From Luteimonas aquatica (lineage in GTDB: Bacteria > Pseudomonadota > Gammaproteobacteria > Xanthomonadales > Xanthomonadaceae): 64,000 bases of DNA. Shown one piece after another: positions 42,137-49,915 of the stretch. The notes under the pieces are model-generated. The model saw nothing but the letters and a program-made list of their open reading frames with translations, was not told where the DNA came from and made no database searches. Positions within the stretch are counted from its first letter, which is position 1. Every line of letters starts with the position of its first letter. The stretch covers positions 816,381 through 880,380 of the forward strand of contig NZ_JALBFU010000001.1 in assembly GCF_022662575.1 (NCBI RefSeq), read 5' to 3'. A program made the position numbers and the translations under genes.

Positions 42137-43282
42137 TCAGGCCCCCTGCCGCGCCCGCCAGGCCTTGAGCAGTTCGGCCTCCTGCTCGCGCGTGATGCCC
42201 GCGCGCAGCTTGGCTTGGCGGTCGGCGGGCAGCGCGCCGAACCAGGCCAGCAGATCGGCCACGGTGGTGGCGAGCGGACGGAAGCTCAGTCCGGCCTGGA
42301 TCGCGCGCGCGTTGCTCACCTGCCCGTAGCCGGCATAGGGGTTGTCGCGCGAGGGCACCCAGATCGGCAACTCCGCTTTCTTTTCTTCGAGGAAGGCGGG
42401 CGTGACATGGGTAAAACCGACCGGACCGCCGGTGACCGCCTGGCAGCCGTACAGCATCGCGTCCATGCCCAGCGAATAGTCCGGACCGCAGGCGTTGAAA
42501 ACGCCCGTGGTGCCGGCTTCGGCCAGCCGGATCATCCATTCGCCCAGGTCGCGCCCGTCGATGATCTGCACCGGGTCCGCGCCGTCGCCCGGCACCAGCA
42601 TTTCGCCGCCCTGGGCCACGCGGTGCGGCCAATAGGTGAACCGGTCGGTCTCGTCACGCGGCCCGACGATGTAGCCGGGGCGGACGATGGTCACGCGCTC
42701 GCCGAACTGCTTGCGCGCCTCCGCCTCGCTCAGCGCCTTCAGCGAGCCGTACAGGTTCTCCATATCGGCGCGCAGCGTCTCCTGCGTTTCCGCCATCGCG
42801 TCCTTGCCCTTGTAGACGGCCAGCGGCGCGTCCTCGGCGATGCCGGGCTTGCTGCCGTCGGCGTACACCGAGATCGTGGAGATGAAGAGGTAGTGCCCGA
42901 TGTTGCCCTTCAGCACCTTGCCGGCATCGCGCACCCAGAACGGCAGGCTGGTGGGATTGTCGATGCACACGTCCCACTTGCGGCCCTGCAGCGCCTTCAG
43001 GTCGCCGGTGTTGCGGTCGCCGTGCAGCTGCTCCACCGTGCCCGGCCATTCCGGCGAGGGCTTCTTGCCGCGATTGAACAGGGTCACCTTGTGCCCGCGC
43101 GCCAAGGCGTAGGCGACCTGGAACGGTCCGGTAAAACCGGTCCCGCCCAGGATCAGGATGTTCAGCGGCTTGGCTGCCTTGCCGACGGGCGCCGGCGCGC
43201 TCGCCGCCGAGGCCAGTGACGGCAGCGCGGTGGCGGCAGTGGCGAGGGCGCTGAGCTTGAGCAATTCACGGCGGGTAGGCAT
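42137..43282 (-). CDS. NAD-dependent epimerase/dehydratase-like protein with a Tat signal
   Basis: A 381-aa extended short-chain dehydrogenase fold. NILILGGTGFTGPFQVAYALARGHKVTLFNRG is the Rossmann GxxGxxG motif; YGSLKALSEAEARKQFG contains the YxxxK pair; TIVRPGYIVGPRDETDRF follows. The first 26 residues, MPTRRELLKLSALATAATALPSLASA, form a twin-arginine signal (TRRELLK), so the folded, NAD-loaded enzyme would be exported. SD AGGAG precedes ATG 43282. Similar Tat-exported epimerase-like proteins exist in Xanthomonadaceae; substrate unknown. Confidence 0.82.
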   Translation of the reverse strand: MPTRRELLKLSALATAATALPSLASAASAPAPVGKAAKPLNILILGGTGFTGPFQVAYALARGHKVTLFNRGKKPSPEWPGTVEQLHGDRNTGDLKALQGRKWDVCIDNPTSLPFWVRDAGKVLKGNIGHYLFISTISVYADGSKPGIAEDAPLAVYKGKDAMAETQETLRADMENLYGSLKALSEAEARKQFGERVTIVRPGYIVGPRDETDRFTYWPHRVAQGGEMLVPGDGADPVQIIDGRDLGEWMIRLAEAGTTGVFNACGPDYSLGMDAMLYGCQAVTGGPVGFTHVTPAFLEEKKAELPIWVPSRDNPYAGYGQVSNARAIQAGLSFRPLATTVADLLAWFGALPADRQAKLRAGITREQEAELLKAWRARQGA

Positions 43283-43898
43283 GGCAGGCTCCTGACGGTG
43301 TGCGCATATCGCGGAGCCATCCTTCCCGGCACGTCCCCACGGCTGGAGCGACACTCTTGCATTCCGCGCCGGAAGCCGCGCATGGCGAAAGTCGGGGGGC
43401 CGATCGCCATCCAGACGCCATCCTGGCATCGCCGAATTCGCCGTCCGCCCGAACCGGTACTCGCCCGAAACGCCCTCGCCCGCACTTCGCTACCGGCGGC
43501 AGCGTCCGCGATCAGCATGTTTCTTTCATCCTCGCCCAGGGCATAGTCCCGCCATGGACGGCCGGCACGGCGACCCGCCGCCAAGAGTCTCAATCTCTTA
43601 TGAGACAGCCCGATGATGCCCAGCCGGGCGACTCCCACCATTCCTTTTCAACCGCAAAGGTATGCGTCTACCAGGGATCGGGTCACCTCGAATCCGTGCC
43701 CTGCGTCATGCCATTTCGCGTTCGGGAAACGCCCGCCGCGCCGGGAGTGCGTATTCATCCGGGAACTCGGCGATCGGCGTATCGGTCGACGATGACATCG
43801 GCTTGACGCCAGGGCCTGTAGGAATGGATTCTCCCGGGGCAGTGTCTTCGCGGTTTCATAACATGCCCCTGACACACCATTAGCGCCAAGGGGGGCTG
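43283..43898. other. 616-nt gap before the MASE1 gene
   Basis: No convincing gene. Open frames here lack SD, codon bias and family resemblance. It contains an inverted repeat GTCTCA/TGAGAC (43587-43592, 43601-43606). G+C is visibly lower than in the flanking genes. It probably holds promoters for both divergent neighbours and perhaps an unrecognised leader RNA. Confidence 0.5.
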
Positions 43899-45515
43899 AT
43901 GTCAGAGCGATTTGGTTGGTTGGAAAAGGAACTTCACCTTCGCCTGAGGCCAAGCGGCCTCCTGCTGGCGGTTGCCTACGCGATCTGCTACCTGGCATTG
44001 CGCCAGCTGTCCGCGGATCAGTGGTACCTGCCGGCAGGCCTGCGCGTGGCCGCCCTGTTGCTCTTCCCCTTGCGCCTGTGGCCCTACCTGCTGGTCGGCG
44101 AGTACGCGGCCTTCGCCTATCTGCGCTATCCGAAGATCGAGATGTACGGCCTCGCCTGGTTCGTCGGCGCGTCCGCCCTGCTCATGCCCATCGTGGCCTA
44201 CATCGTGCACAAGCACGAGAAGCTGCGGATTTCCGGGCGCTACGAATGGTTCCTGTCCGTGGCCGCGCTGGCCGCGGTGGTCGTGACCGCGCTCAACCTG
44301 GCGAGCACCTATTTCCTCATGACCCCGGCCGGCGAGCCGGTGTCGTGGGAGAAAGCCCTGAAGTTCGTGATCGGCGACTACCTCGGCATCCTCATCCTCG
44401 GGCCGCTGGCGATCCTGTGGAAGCAGCGCAGGCTGCCCTACGCCTCCTCGCGCAAACTGCGCTGGGACGCCTTCGTCGGGGTATCGATCATCGCCCTGCT
44501 GAGCGTCTACCTGGTCCAGTTCTCCAGCAGCGACATCCTGCAGAAGAACAGCATCCGCATCCTGATGGTGCTGCCGGCGATCGCCCTGACCTGCCTGCAC
44601 GGCTGGCGCGGCGCCGCGATCGGCGTGATCGCCGTGAACCTGGCCATCGGCCTGACCGTGAACGGCGGAGAAGCCCGCGACTACACCAATTACGCAGAAG
44701 CATTCATCGTCCAGGAGATCCTGGCGGTGGCGGGCACTGCCCTGCTCTGGTTCGGCTCGACGATCTCGCATCACTACCGCAAATTCACCTCCCAGCGCCA
44801 GGTCGAAAAGCAGGCGATGTCCATCGCCCGCACCAGCATCCTGTCCACCGAACGCGAGATGCGCGAACGCGCGATCCGGATGAAGATCATCGGCGAGGAC
44901 ATGGACATCTCCTTCCGCAAGGCGGTGCAGTGGCTGCAGGGCCGCGGCCACCATGCCGCGGCGATGGACATGCTGCGCACCAGCGTGATCCAGTCGCGCC
45001 TGTTCCGAGAACAGCTGAGCCTGGTCTACCCCTCCGAGATCGAGCATTACGGCCTGTACCTCGTGCTGGAATCCAGTGCCATCGCCGAGGTCTGGGACCA
45101 GACCGGCCGCCTGGCCACGCCGCGGCTGAAGGGCGACCCCTGCCAGCTCGGCCTGGGCCTGCAGCTGGCGGCCTATCGCAGCATCAGCGACGCGGTCGCC
45201 TTGCTCCTGGAGCAGGAATCGGGCTCGATCCTGGTCCGCGCGCGCTGCGGGCGCCGTGGCGGCTACCGCGGCATCGTGGTGAGCGTGTCGCTGCTGGACA
45301 ACTCCCGCACCCTGGGCGAGGAGATTTCCGAGCGTGCCGCGGAGGCCCTTTCGGGACGGGCACTCGCCTACGGCGGCAGCGTCCGCTGCCGCCGCAACCG
45401 CATCTGCCTGTTGCTGGCAGAGCCGGCCAGGGCCGAGCGTGCTGCCTATGCGACCGCGATGCCCGGCGTTTCCGCAGCCCAGCAGGCCCAGGCCACGCCG
45501 CTGGCGCCCATGTAA
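43899..45515 (+). CDS. MASE1-domain membrane protein with degenerate kinase-like C-terminus
   Basis: A 538-aa protein. Residues about 15-300 form eight helices of a MASE1 sensor domain (SGLLLAVAYAICYLALRQLS, WYLPAGLRVAALLLFPLRLWPYLLVGEYAAF, FVIGDYLGILILGPLAIL). A coiled-coil linker (about 300-345, RQVEKQAMSIARTSILSTEREMRERAIRMKIIGEDMDISFRK) follows. The last 190 residues have the spacing of a histidine-kinase dimerisation and ATPase region but no phosphorylatable His and no G-boxes; nor is there a GGDEF or EAL domain. It may be a pseudokinase that senses a signal and talks to a partner. SD AAGGGGGG. Ends in front of a terminator for the opposite strand. Confidence 0.78.
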   Translation: MSERFGWLEKELHLRLRPSGLLLAVAYAICYLALRQLSADQWYLPAGLRVAALLLFPLRLWPYLLVGEYAAFAYLRYPKIEMYGLAWFVGASALLMPIVAYIVHKHEKLRISGRYEWFLSVAALAAVVVTALNLASTYFLMTPAGEPVSWEKALKFVIGDYLGILILGPLAILWKQRRLPYASSRKLRWDAFVGVSIIALLSVYLVQFSSSDILQKNSIRILMVLPAIALTCLHGWRGAAIGVIAVNLAIGLTVNGGEARDYTNYAEAFIVQEILAVAGTALLWFGSTISHHYRKFTSQRQVEKQAMSIARTSILSTEREMRERAIRMKIIGEDMDISFRKAVQWLQGRGHHAAAMDMLRTSVIQSRLFREQLSLVYPSEIEHYGLYLVLESSAIAEVWDQTGRLATPRLKGDPCQLGLGLQLAAYRSISDAVALLLEQESGSILVRARCGRRGGYRGIVVSVSLLDNSRTLGEEISERAAEALSGRALAYGGSVRCRRNRICLLLAEPARAERAAYATAMPGVSAAQQAQATPLAPM

Positions 45516-45522
45516 ATCAATC

Positions 45523-45550
45523 AAAAAAGGGAGCGCGTTGCCGCGCTCCC
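45523..45550 (-). terminator. Rho-independent terminator of the small exported protein gene
   Basis: Read on the minus strand: 9-bp stem GGGAGCGCG / CGCGCTCCC (45550-45542 with 45537-45529), loop GCAA, then six T (45528-45523). It ends the transcript of the gene at 45580-46035. Confidence 0.9.
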
Positions 45551-45579
45551 CGTATCGGTCAAGACCCGATCGTGCGGGT

Positions 45580-46035
45580 CTACGGGGTCGAAGTTTCCAC
45601 GGCCCAGACGACCACGCCATTGGCGCCGGTATAGGCCACCAGATCGAATTCGGCCGAGTGATAGACCACCGAACGCTTGGCATCGGCCGGGATCGCCTGC
45701 TGCTGCAAGGAGGTGGACACCTGATTCGCCTGATCTCCCAGCGGGAGGGTCCAGACGATGTTGTCGATGGCGCCCAGCACCAGGCGAACGTTGCCTGCCC
45801 GATCGTTCACCTGTAGGTATTCGATGCCTTCGCGGTCGAACTTGTAGACGAACCACGTCGGATCGATGCTGACATTGGGCGCGACCGGCGCAGGCGCGCC
45901 CAGGCCCTCGGTCTTCTTGAACCCATGGCCGTCGGAGATGATCGGGCCGCCGTCTTCTGCCAGGGCTGCATTGGCCGTCGGGGCCAGGGCGCCCGCGGCG
46001 ATCACATAAGCAAGAGTGCGGTGTAGCGTAGCCAT
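45580..46035 (-). CDS. Small exported protein of unknown function
   Basis: A 151-aa protein with a signal peptide (MATLHRTLAYVIAAGALAPTANA, cleavage near residue 23-25). The mature part (WFVYKFDREGIEYLQVNDRAGNVRLVLGAIDNIVWTLPLGD, then YHSAEFDLVAYTGANGVVVWAVETSTP) looks all-beta. No Cys. GGGGG is 4 nt before ATG 46035. Its own terminator follows. Function unknown; similar small exported proteins occur in Lysobacterales. Confidence 0.75.
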   Translation of the reverse strand: MATLHRTLAYVIAAGALAPTANAALAEDGGPIISDGHGFKKTEGLGAPAPVAPNVSIDPTWFVYKFDREGIEYLQVNDRAGNVRLVLGAIDNIVWTLPLGDQANQVSTSLQQQAIPADAKRSVVYHSAEFDLVAYTGANGVVVWAVETSTP

Positions 46036-46674
46036 AGTGCCCCCAATACTTGGGAAGAAGTTGCCGAACCGGAAGACCTCTCGCAGGAGGCTGCCACCAA
46101 GCGACGGCAGGGCCTGTTCCGATTATGCGCCATTTTCCGGCACGCTATCACAAGGCCCGTGCATTCCGCGTGTCCCTGCCGTCCTCCCCCATGTCCCGAA
46201 AGGTTCGGCCCAAATCCTTGTCGTGAAAGGAATCGCCGCCCGCCTCCTCCGCGCGATGGTCTCTCCGGCCCGGGAGACATGCCGCCTCACCCTGCCGCCG
46301 TTCAGCCCAGCGTCCCCGCGGCGTGCAGGCGCCGCAAGGCATGTGCCGTTCATGAACCCATTCGCAACCGGCGCGTGCGGCAATTCATTCCCCGCGCCCG
46401 CATTCGCTTCCTTCGATCTTTTTTTCGCGCCGCGATAACGCCGGCCCCGGGATGGTGGTCGTGCAATGACACGCAATGCGAATTTGCCTCCAGGCCGGCC
46501 GAAACGACACATCCCGCGCTAGCGCGGCTGCGTCCTCGCCGAGGTTGCCCCCCGCGGGCGCTGCATCCTACGAGCCTGCCCCGGGACGCCAAGGCATCCA
46601 CCGCAGCGTGGCCTGCTCCACGCCAGGCACGCATCGATCGGCCGGACCCCACTCACCCACGACGGGAGCCAGAC
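46036..46674. other. 639-nt gap upstream of the basic-protein genes
   Basis: No gene can be supported. Open frames on both strands (for example 46016-46438) are Pro/Arg/Ala-rich, lack SD and conserved motifs, and look like by-products of high G+C. A T7 run near 46419-46425 has no stem before it. Promoters for the genes on both sides must lie here. Confidence 0.5.
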
Positions 46675-47178
46675 ATGCCCGAGAAGAAAACACTCGACCG
46701 CGCCAGGAAAGACAAGCGCGAAGGCAAATCGCCCAGTACGCAGGCCGGTGAATTCGTCCACGAGGAAATCGAACACGTCCGCGAGGGCAAGCATGGCGCC
46801 AAATCCACCAAGCAGGCGATCGCCATCGGCTTGTCGAAGGCGCGCCGCGCCGGCGTCAAGGTCGGCGCGCCGAAGAAAGGCAAGGCGTCGACCCGCAAGA
46901 AGGCGCAAAGCGACCTGAAGGCGGGCAAGAAGACCGCCAAGAAAAAAGCACCCTCGCGCAAGCGTTCCGCGGCCACGAAGAAGGCCCTGGAGCGGGCCGG
47001 AAGCAAGTCGGCTTCCAAGCGGGCGTTGTCGCGCCAGACCAAGTCCGCGGCCAGCAAGCGCAGCGCGAGCGAGCGCTCGGCGGCCGCCAAGAAAGCCGCC
47101 AGGACCAAGGGAGCGAAGGGACGTTCGGCTGCCGCCAAGAAAGCCGCCCGTACCCGCGCGAAGAAGAAAAGCAGCTGA
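46675..47178 (+). CDS. Histone-H1-like basic protein (DUF6496-type N-terminus)
   Basis: A 167-aa protein, roughly 40% Lys/Arg. N-terminal 55 residues (MPEKKTLDRARKDKREGKSPSTQAGEFVHEEIEHVREGKHGAKSTKQAIAIGLSKARRAG) are a conserved small domain, the part of DUF6496 proteins; the rest is an AlgP/H1-like tail with repeats such as RSAAAKKAARTKGAKG and RSAAAKKAARTRAKK. Expected to bind DNA and compact or shield the chromosome, perhaps in stationary phase. GGGAG is 6 nt before ATG 46675. A small charged protein gene follows by 57 nt. Confidence 0.85.
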   Translation: MPEKKTLDRARKDKREGKSPSTQAGEFVHEEIEHVREGKHGAKSTKQAIAIGLSKARRAGVKVGAPKKGKASTRKKAQSDLKAGKKTAKKKAPSRKRSAATKKALERAGSKSASKRALSRQTKSAASKRSASERSAAAKKAARTKGAKGRSAAAKKAARTRAKKKSS

Positions 47179-47235
47179 CCCGGAGCCGTCGCTCGCTCCG
47201 ACCTCCCCCGACAGAGCGACCACAGGAGTATCCAC

Positions 47236-47427
47236 ATGAGCAAGCATCGAACCGAAGAACGCCGCCAGCACCATCCTCCCGAGGGCCGCCTGCCCGGCAC
47301 GTCCCCGCCACGCGATTCGCGTCGTGAAGAGCAAGCCGCCAAGACCCGCCTCCCCAACCGGTCCGGACGCGACCAGGATCGCGACGGCACCGTCGGCAGC
47401 GAGAACGACGACACCCGCCATCACTGA
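47236..47427 (+). CDS. Small charged, disordered protein (63 aa)
   Basis: MSKHRTEERRQHHPPEGRLPGTSPPRDSRREEQ and on to TRHH: highly charged, without hydrophobic core, so disordered. AGGAG lies 9 nt before ATG 47236, and it sits 57 nt behind the histone-like gene and ahead of a terminator, which suggests a common transcript. Could be a stress-related hydrophilin-like protein. Function unknown. Confidence 0.7.
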   Translation: MSKHRTEERRQHHPPEGRLPGTSPPRDSRREEQAAKTRLPNRSGRDQDRDGTVGSENDDTRHH

Positions 47428-47474
47428 GCGCGGCACGCGCGAACGCTGAACGCGCCCCGAGCCATTCCTCCATC

Positions 47475-47570
47475 CGAACCGCTTTCCGCCGCATCCCGGC
47501 AGGAAGCGGTTCGTGTATGCTCCGCGGCATCGATTCAAAGTGGGCCGGCGATCGTCTCGCCGGTTTTTTT
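47475..47570 (+). ncRNA. Candidate structured RNA ending in a Rho-independent terminator
   Basis: A 10-bp perfect stem (CGAACCGCTT 47475-47484 with AAGCGGTTCG 47504-47513) is followed by about 30 nt and then by a terminator. The spacing and structure could be a small RNA or just the 3' end of the preceding mRNA. No RNA family recognised. Confidence 0.35.
47545..47570 (+). terminator. Rho-independent terminator
   Basis: CCGGCGA (47545-47551) and TCGCCGG (47557-47563) form a 7-bp stem, loop TCGTC, followed by seven T (47564-47570). It closes the transcript of the histone-like/small charged protein genes. Confidence 0.9.
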
Positions 47571-47626
47571 GTGCGAGGCCGGAACAAGGCCGGATTCCGC
47601 AGCCCCGTCAAGCGCCCGTGCCACGC

Positions 47627-49153
47627 ATGACTTCCAGCACCTCAACCGCCCACGCTTCGACCGGCGCCACTCACGGCCCCATCAACATCCTGCTGATCGG
47701 ACTCGGACCGCATGCGCAGCGCACCTACGTGCGGCACGTCGACGAACTGGCACGCCACGACGGCGTCGACGTCAGGCTTTCGGGCATCGTCGAACTGGAA
47801 GGCGAGCGCGATCGGATCGAGGCCTTGCTGCGCACAGAACGGCTCGACGCCGATGCGGTCTTCGTGCCCCCGTTCGAGGAGGAGCTTCCGGACGAAGTCG
47901 CATCCGGGCTGGACGGCCTCGCCAGGCGGCGCCGCATCGATGCGGTGATCATCAGCACCGAGCCGCTCAGCCATCGCGCCTACGCGCTCTGGGCGCTCGC
48001 GCGCGGCCTCAGCGTCCTCCTCGACAAGCCGGTCACCACCCGCGCGAACGCCGTCAGCGACGCTGCGCAGGCGCGGTTGATCGCCGAGGATGCCGACGAC
48101 ATTCTCGCCCACTACGAGCGCGCCGCGGGGACACGGCGACTTTGCCTGGTCGTCAACAGCCATCGCCGCTGGCATCCTGCGTTCGACCTGGCGCTGTCGC
48201 TGATCCGCGAGGTGCGCGACCTCACCGGCTGTCCCGTCACCTCGGTTTCCTCCTCGCATTGCGACGGGCAGTGGCGCTTCCCGAGCGAAATCCTGCAGAT
48301 GCGCTACCACCCTTTCAACCAGGGCTACGGCAAGATTTCCCATTCCGGCTACCACATCCTCGACGCCGTCTACCGCTTCTTCAAGGCCGGCTATACCCGT
48401 GAGACTGCGCCCGACCGGGCATCGGTCTATTCGAGCCTGCTGCAGCCGGCGGGATTCGTGAAGCAGATCCCGCGCCGGGAATACGAGCGGCTGTTCGGCG
48501 CCGAATACGTGCGCGCCGGATTGCATTCCGACGCCGAAGTCGCGTCGCGCTCGCCGAAGCTGGGCGAAATCGACGCCAAGGCCCTGATCGAATTCGGCGC
48601 CGGCGGCGACCTGATCGGACAGGCGCAGATCGATCTGCGGCACAACGGCTTCTCGCGCCGCCACTGGCTATGGCCGCGCCCGGACCTGTACAAGGCGGCC
48701 GGGCGGGTCAAGCACGAGACCCACGAAATCGTCTGCGGGCCGTACCAGACCGTGGTCCTGGAATCCCGGCAGGCGAGCGACAGGCACGAGCGCAGCGCCC
48801 CGGCCGATCGGCGCGCGGGCGGCAACAATCACTTCGACGTCAAGATATTCCGCAACACCGCGCTCACCGGCGGGGCGGAGCCCTACCGCCTGTATCGCGC
48901 CGGCGACCTGGCCGAGTTCGACGACAGCCGGCTGCACATCGAACAGGTGAAGAAGGAGGCGTTGCGCGAGTTCGTCCTCTTCGTCGCCGGCAGGATCGAA
49001 CGGGCGCAGCTGCGATCGAACATCGACGACCACCTCGTGCCCGCGCGACTGATGAGCGCCATCTATCTCTCGCACGTGGCCCGATCGGGCGGCGGAAATC
49101 CGGTGGTCCCGCTGGAGTTCGAGGCCGGCATGCTCGTCGAGCGCGACACCTGA
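47627..49153 (+). CDS. Gfo/Idh/MocA-family oxidoreductase
   Basis: A 508-aa NAD(P)-dependent protein. N-terminal INILLIGLGPHAQRTYVRHV is the Rossmann motif (GLGPHA replaces GxGxxG), IDAVIISTEPLSHRAYALWALARGLSVLLDKPVTT contains the family's conserved DKP(V) (EKP in most members), and HSGYHILDAVYRFF carries the His expected in the active site. Longer than usual (330-400 aa) owing to insertions around 240-330. Acts on sugars or cyclitols in most cases; here no pathway context. ATG 47627 has no clear SD; ends 42 nt before the convergent dipeptidase gene. Confidence 0.8.
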   Translation: MTSSTSTAHASTGATHGPINILLIGLGPHAQRTYVRHVDELARHDGVDVRLSGIVELEGERDRIEALLRTERLDADAVFVPPFEEELPDEVASGLDGLARRRRIDAVIISTEPLSHRAYALWALARGLSVLLDKPVTTRANAVSDAAQARLIAEDADDILAHYERAAGTRRLCLVVNSHRRWHPAFDLALSLIREVRDLTGCPVTSVSSSHCDGQWRFPSEILQMRYHPFNQGYGKISHSGYHILDAVYRFFKAGYTRETAPDRASVYSSLLQPAGFVKQIPRREYERLFGAEYVRAGLHSDAEVASRSPKLGEIDAKALIEFGAGGDLIGQAQIDLRHNGFSRRHWLWPRPDLYKAAGRVKHETHEIVCGPYQTVVLESRQASDRHERSAPADRRAGGNNHFDVKIFRNTALTGGAEPYRLYRAGDLAEFDDSRLHIEQVKKEALREFVLFVAGRIERAQLRSNIDDHLVPARLMSAIYLSHVARSGGGNPVVPLEFEAGMLVERDT

Positions 49154-49195
49154 CCGGCCGCAGGCTTCGCCCGGCGCCGACGAGGCGCGATCCGG

Positions 49196-49915
49196 TCAGC
49201 GCACCGGGAAATCGTAGGCCGTCTCCGGGGACGGCTCCGGCGCCAGGGTGTAATGCCACCATTCGTCGGGATAGTTGCGAAACCCTTCCCGCTCCATCGC
49301 CGCCCGCAGCGCATGCCGGTTGCCGCGCTGCTCCGGCGTCGCGTTCGGGGAGTCCGTATGCGCGAGCTCGCCGAAGTAGTCGAAGCCGGTTCCCATGTCC
49401 ATCGGCATGCAGCTGCCGCCGGCATCGCATCGCAGCAGCGTCAGGTCGACGGTGGCGCCGCGGCTGTGCCCGGAACGCTCGGCGATGTACTGCGGCACCA
49501 GCCGGGATTTGTCGAGCTCGGGATAGAACTCGGCCTTGCGCGCCTGATCGCGCGCATCGCCCGCCCAGCGCATGAAATGCGCGACCGCCCGTACCGGGCG
49601 GTAGCAGTCGTAGATCAGCAACCGCCGGCCCGCCTCGCGCAAGGTCCGCTCCACCCTGGCCAGCGCCTGCGCGACCGGCCGCAGCAGATAGCACTCGGGC
49701 GCCTCGTAGCCTTCGATCCGGGTTCCGACGAAATTGTGGGTGCCGGCGTAGCGGATCTCCATGCGGATGTCGGGAACGAGCGCCCGCATGCTGGCGAATC
49801 CCGCCGCGTCGGCGGTGTCGGCCGCAGCGATCCGGGGCGCCCGCGCCTCGGGCGCGCTGGCGCAACCGGATAAGGCGATCGCGACAATCAACACCGCATC
49901 GGACAATCGCCTCAT
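49196..49915 (-). CDS. VanX-type D-alanyl-D-alanine dipeptidase, lipoprotein
   Basis: A 239-aa zinc dipeptidase of the M15D family. SGHSRGATVD (148-157, zinc ligands His150 and Asp157) and DEWWHY (Glu218 catalytic, His221 zinc ligand) are the diagnostic motifs; CYRPVRAVAHFMRWAGD is also typical. N-terminal lipobox ALSGC (Cys18) puts it in the envelope. Hydrolyses D-Ala-D-Ala, here probably to use it as nutrient. No vanH/vanA genes are present, so glycopeptide resistance is not implied. Its ATG overlaps the stop of the serine hydrolase (ATGA), showing coupling. Confidence 0.92.
   Translation of the reverse strand: MRRLSDAVLIVAIALSGCASAPEARAPRIAAADTADAAGFASMRALVPDIRMEIRYAGTHNFVGTRIEGYEAPECYLLRPVAQALARVERTLREAGRRLLIYDCYRPVRAVAHFMRWAGDARDQARKAEFYPELDKSRLVPQYIAERSGHSRGATVDLTLLRCDAGGSCMPMDMGTGFDYFGELAHTDSPNATPEQRGNRHALRAAMEREGFRNYPDEWWHYTLAPEPSPETAYDFPVR

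Noticed and set aside
43581-43720. A GCAAAGG..GCGTC stretch reminiscent of a c-di-GMP-I (GEMM) riboswitch upstream of the MASE1 gene.
   Set aside because: The conserved first half (GCACAG..GCAAACC) and tetraloop receptor are missing, and the pairing needed for the second stem is not found.
46016-46438. A 140-aa ORF between the small exported protein and the histone-like gene.
   Set aside because: No SD, no conserved motif, overlaps the start of the opposite gene, composition like non-coding frames.
49196-49915. Glycopeptide (vancomycin) resistance because of a VanX-type dipeptidase.
   Set aside because: No vanH, vanA/B ligase or vanRS genes; the protein is a lipoprotein outside the cytoplasm, whereas resistance needs cytoplasmic hydrolysis of D-Ala-D-Ala.
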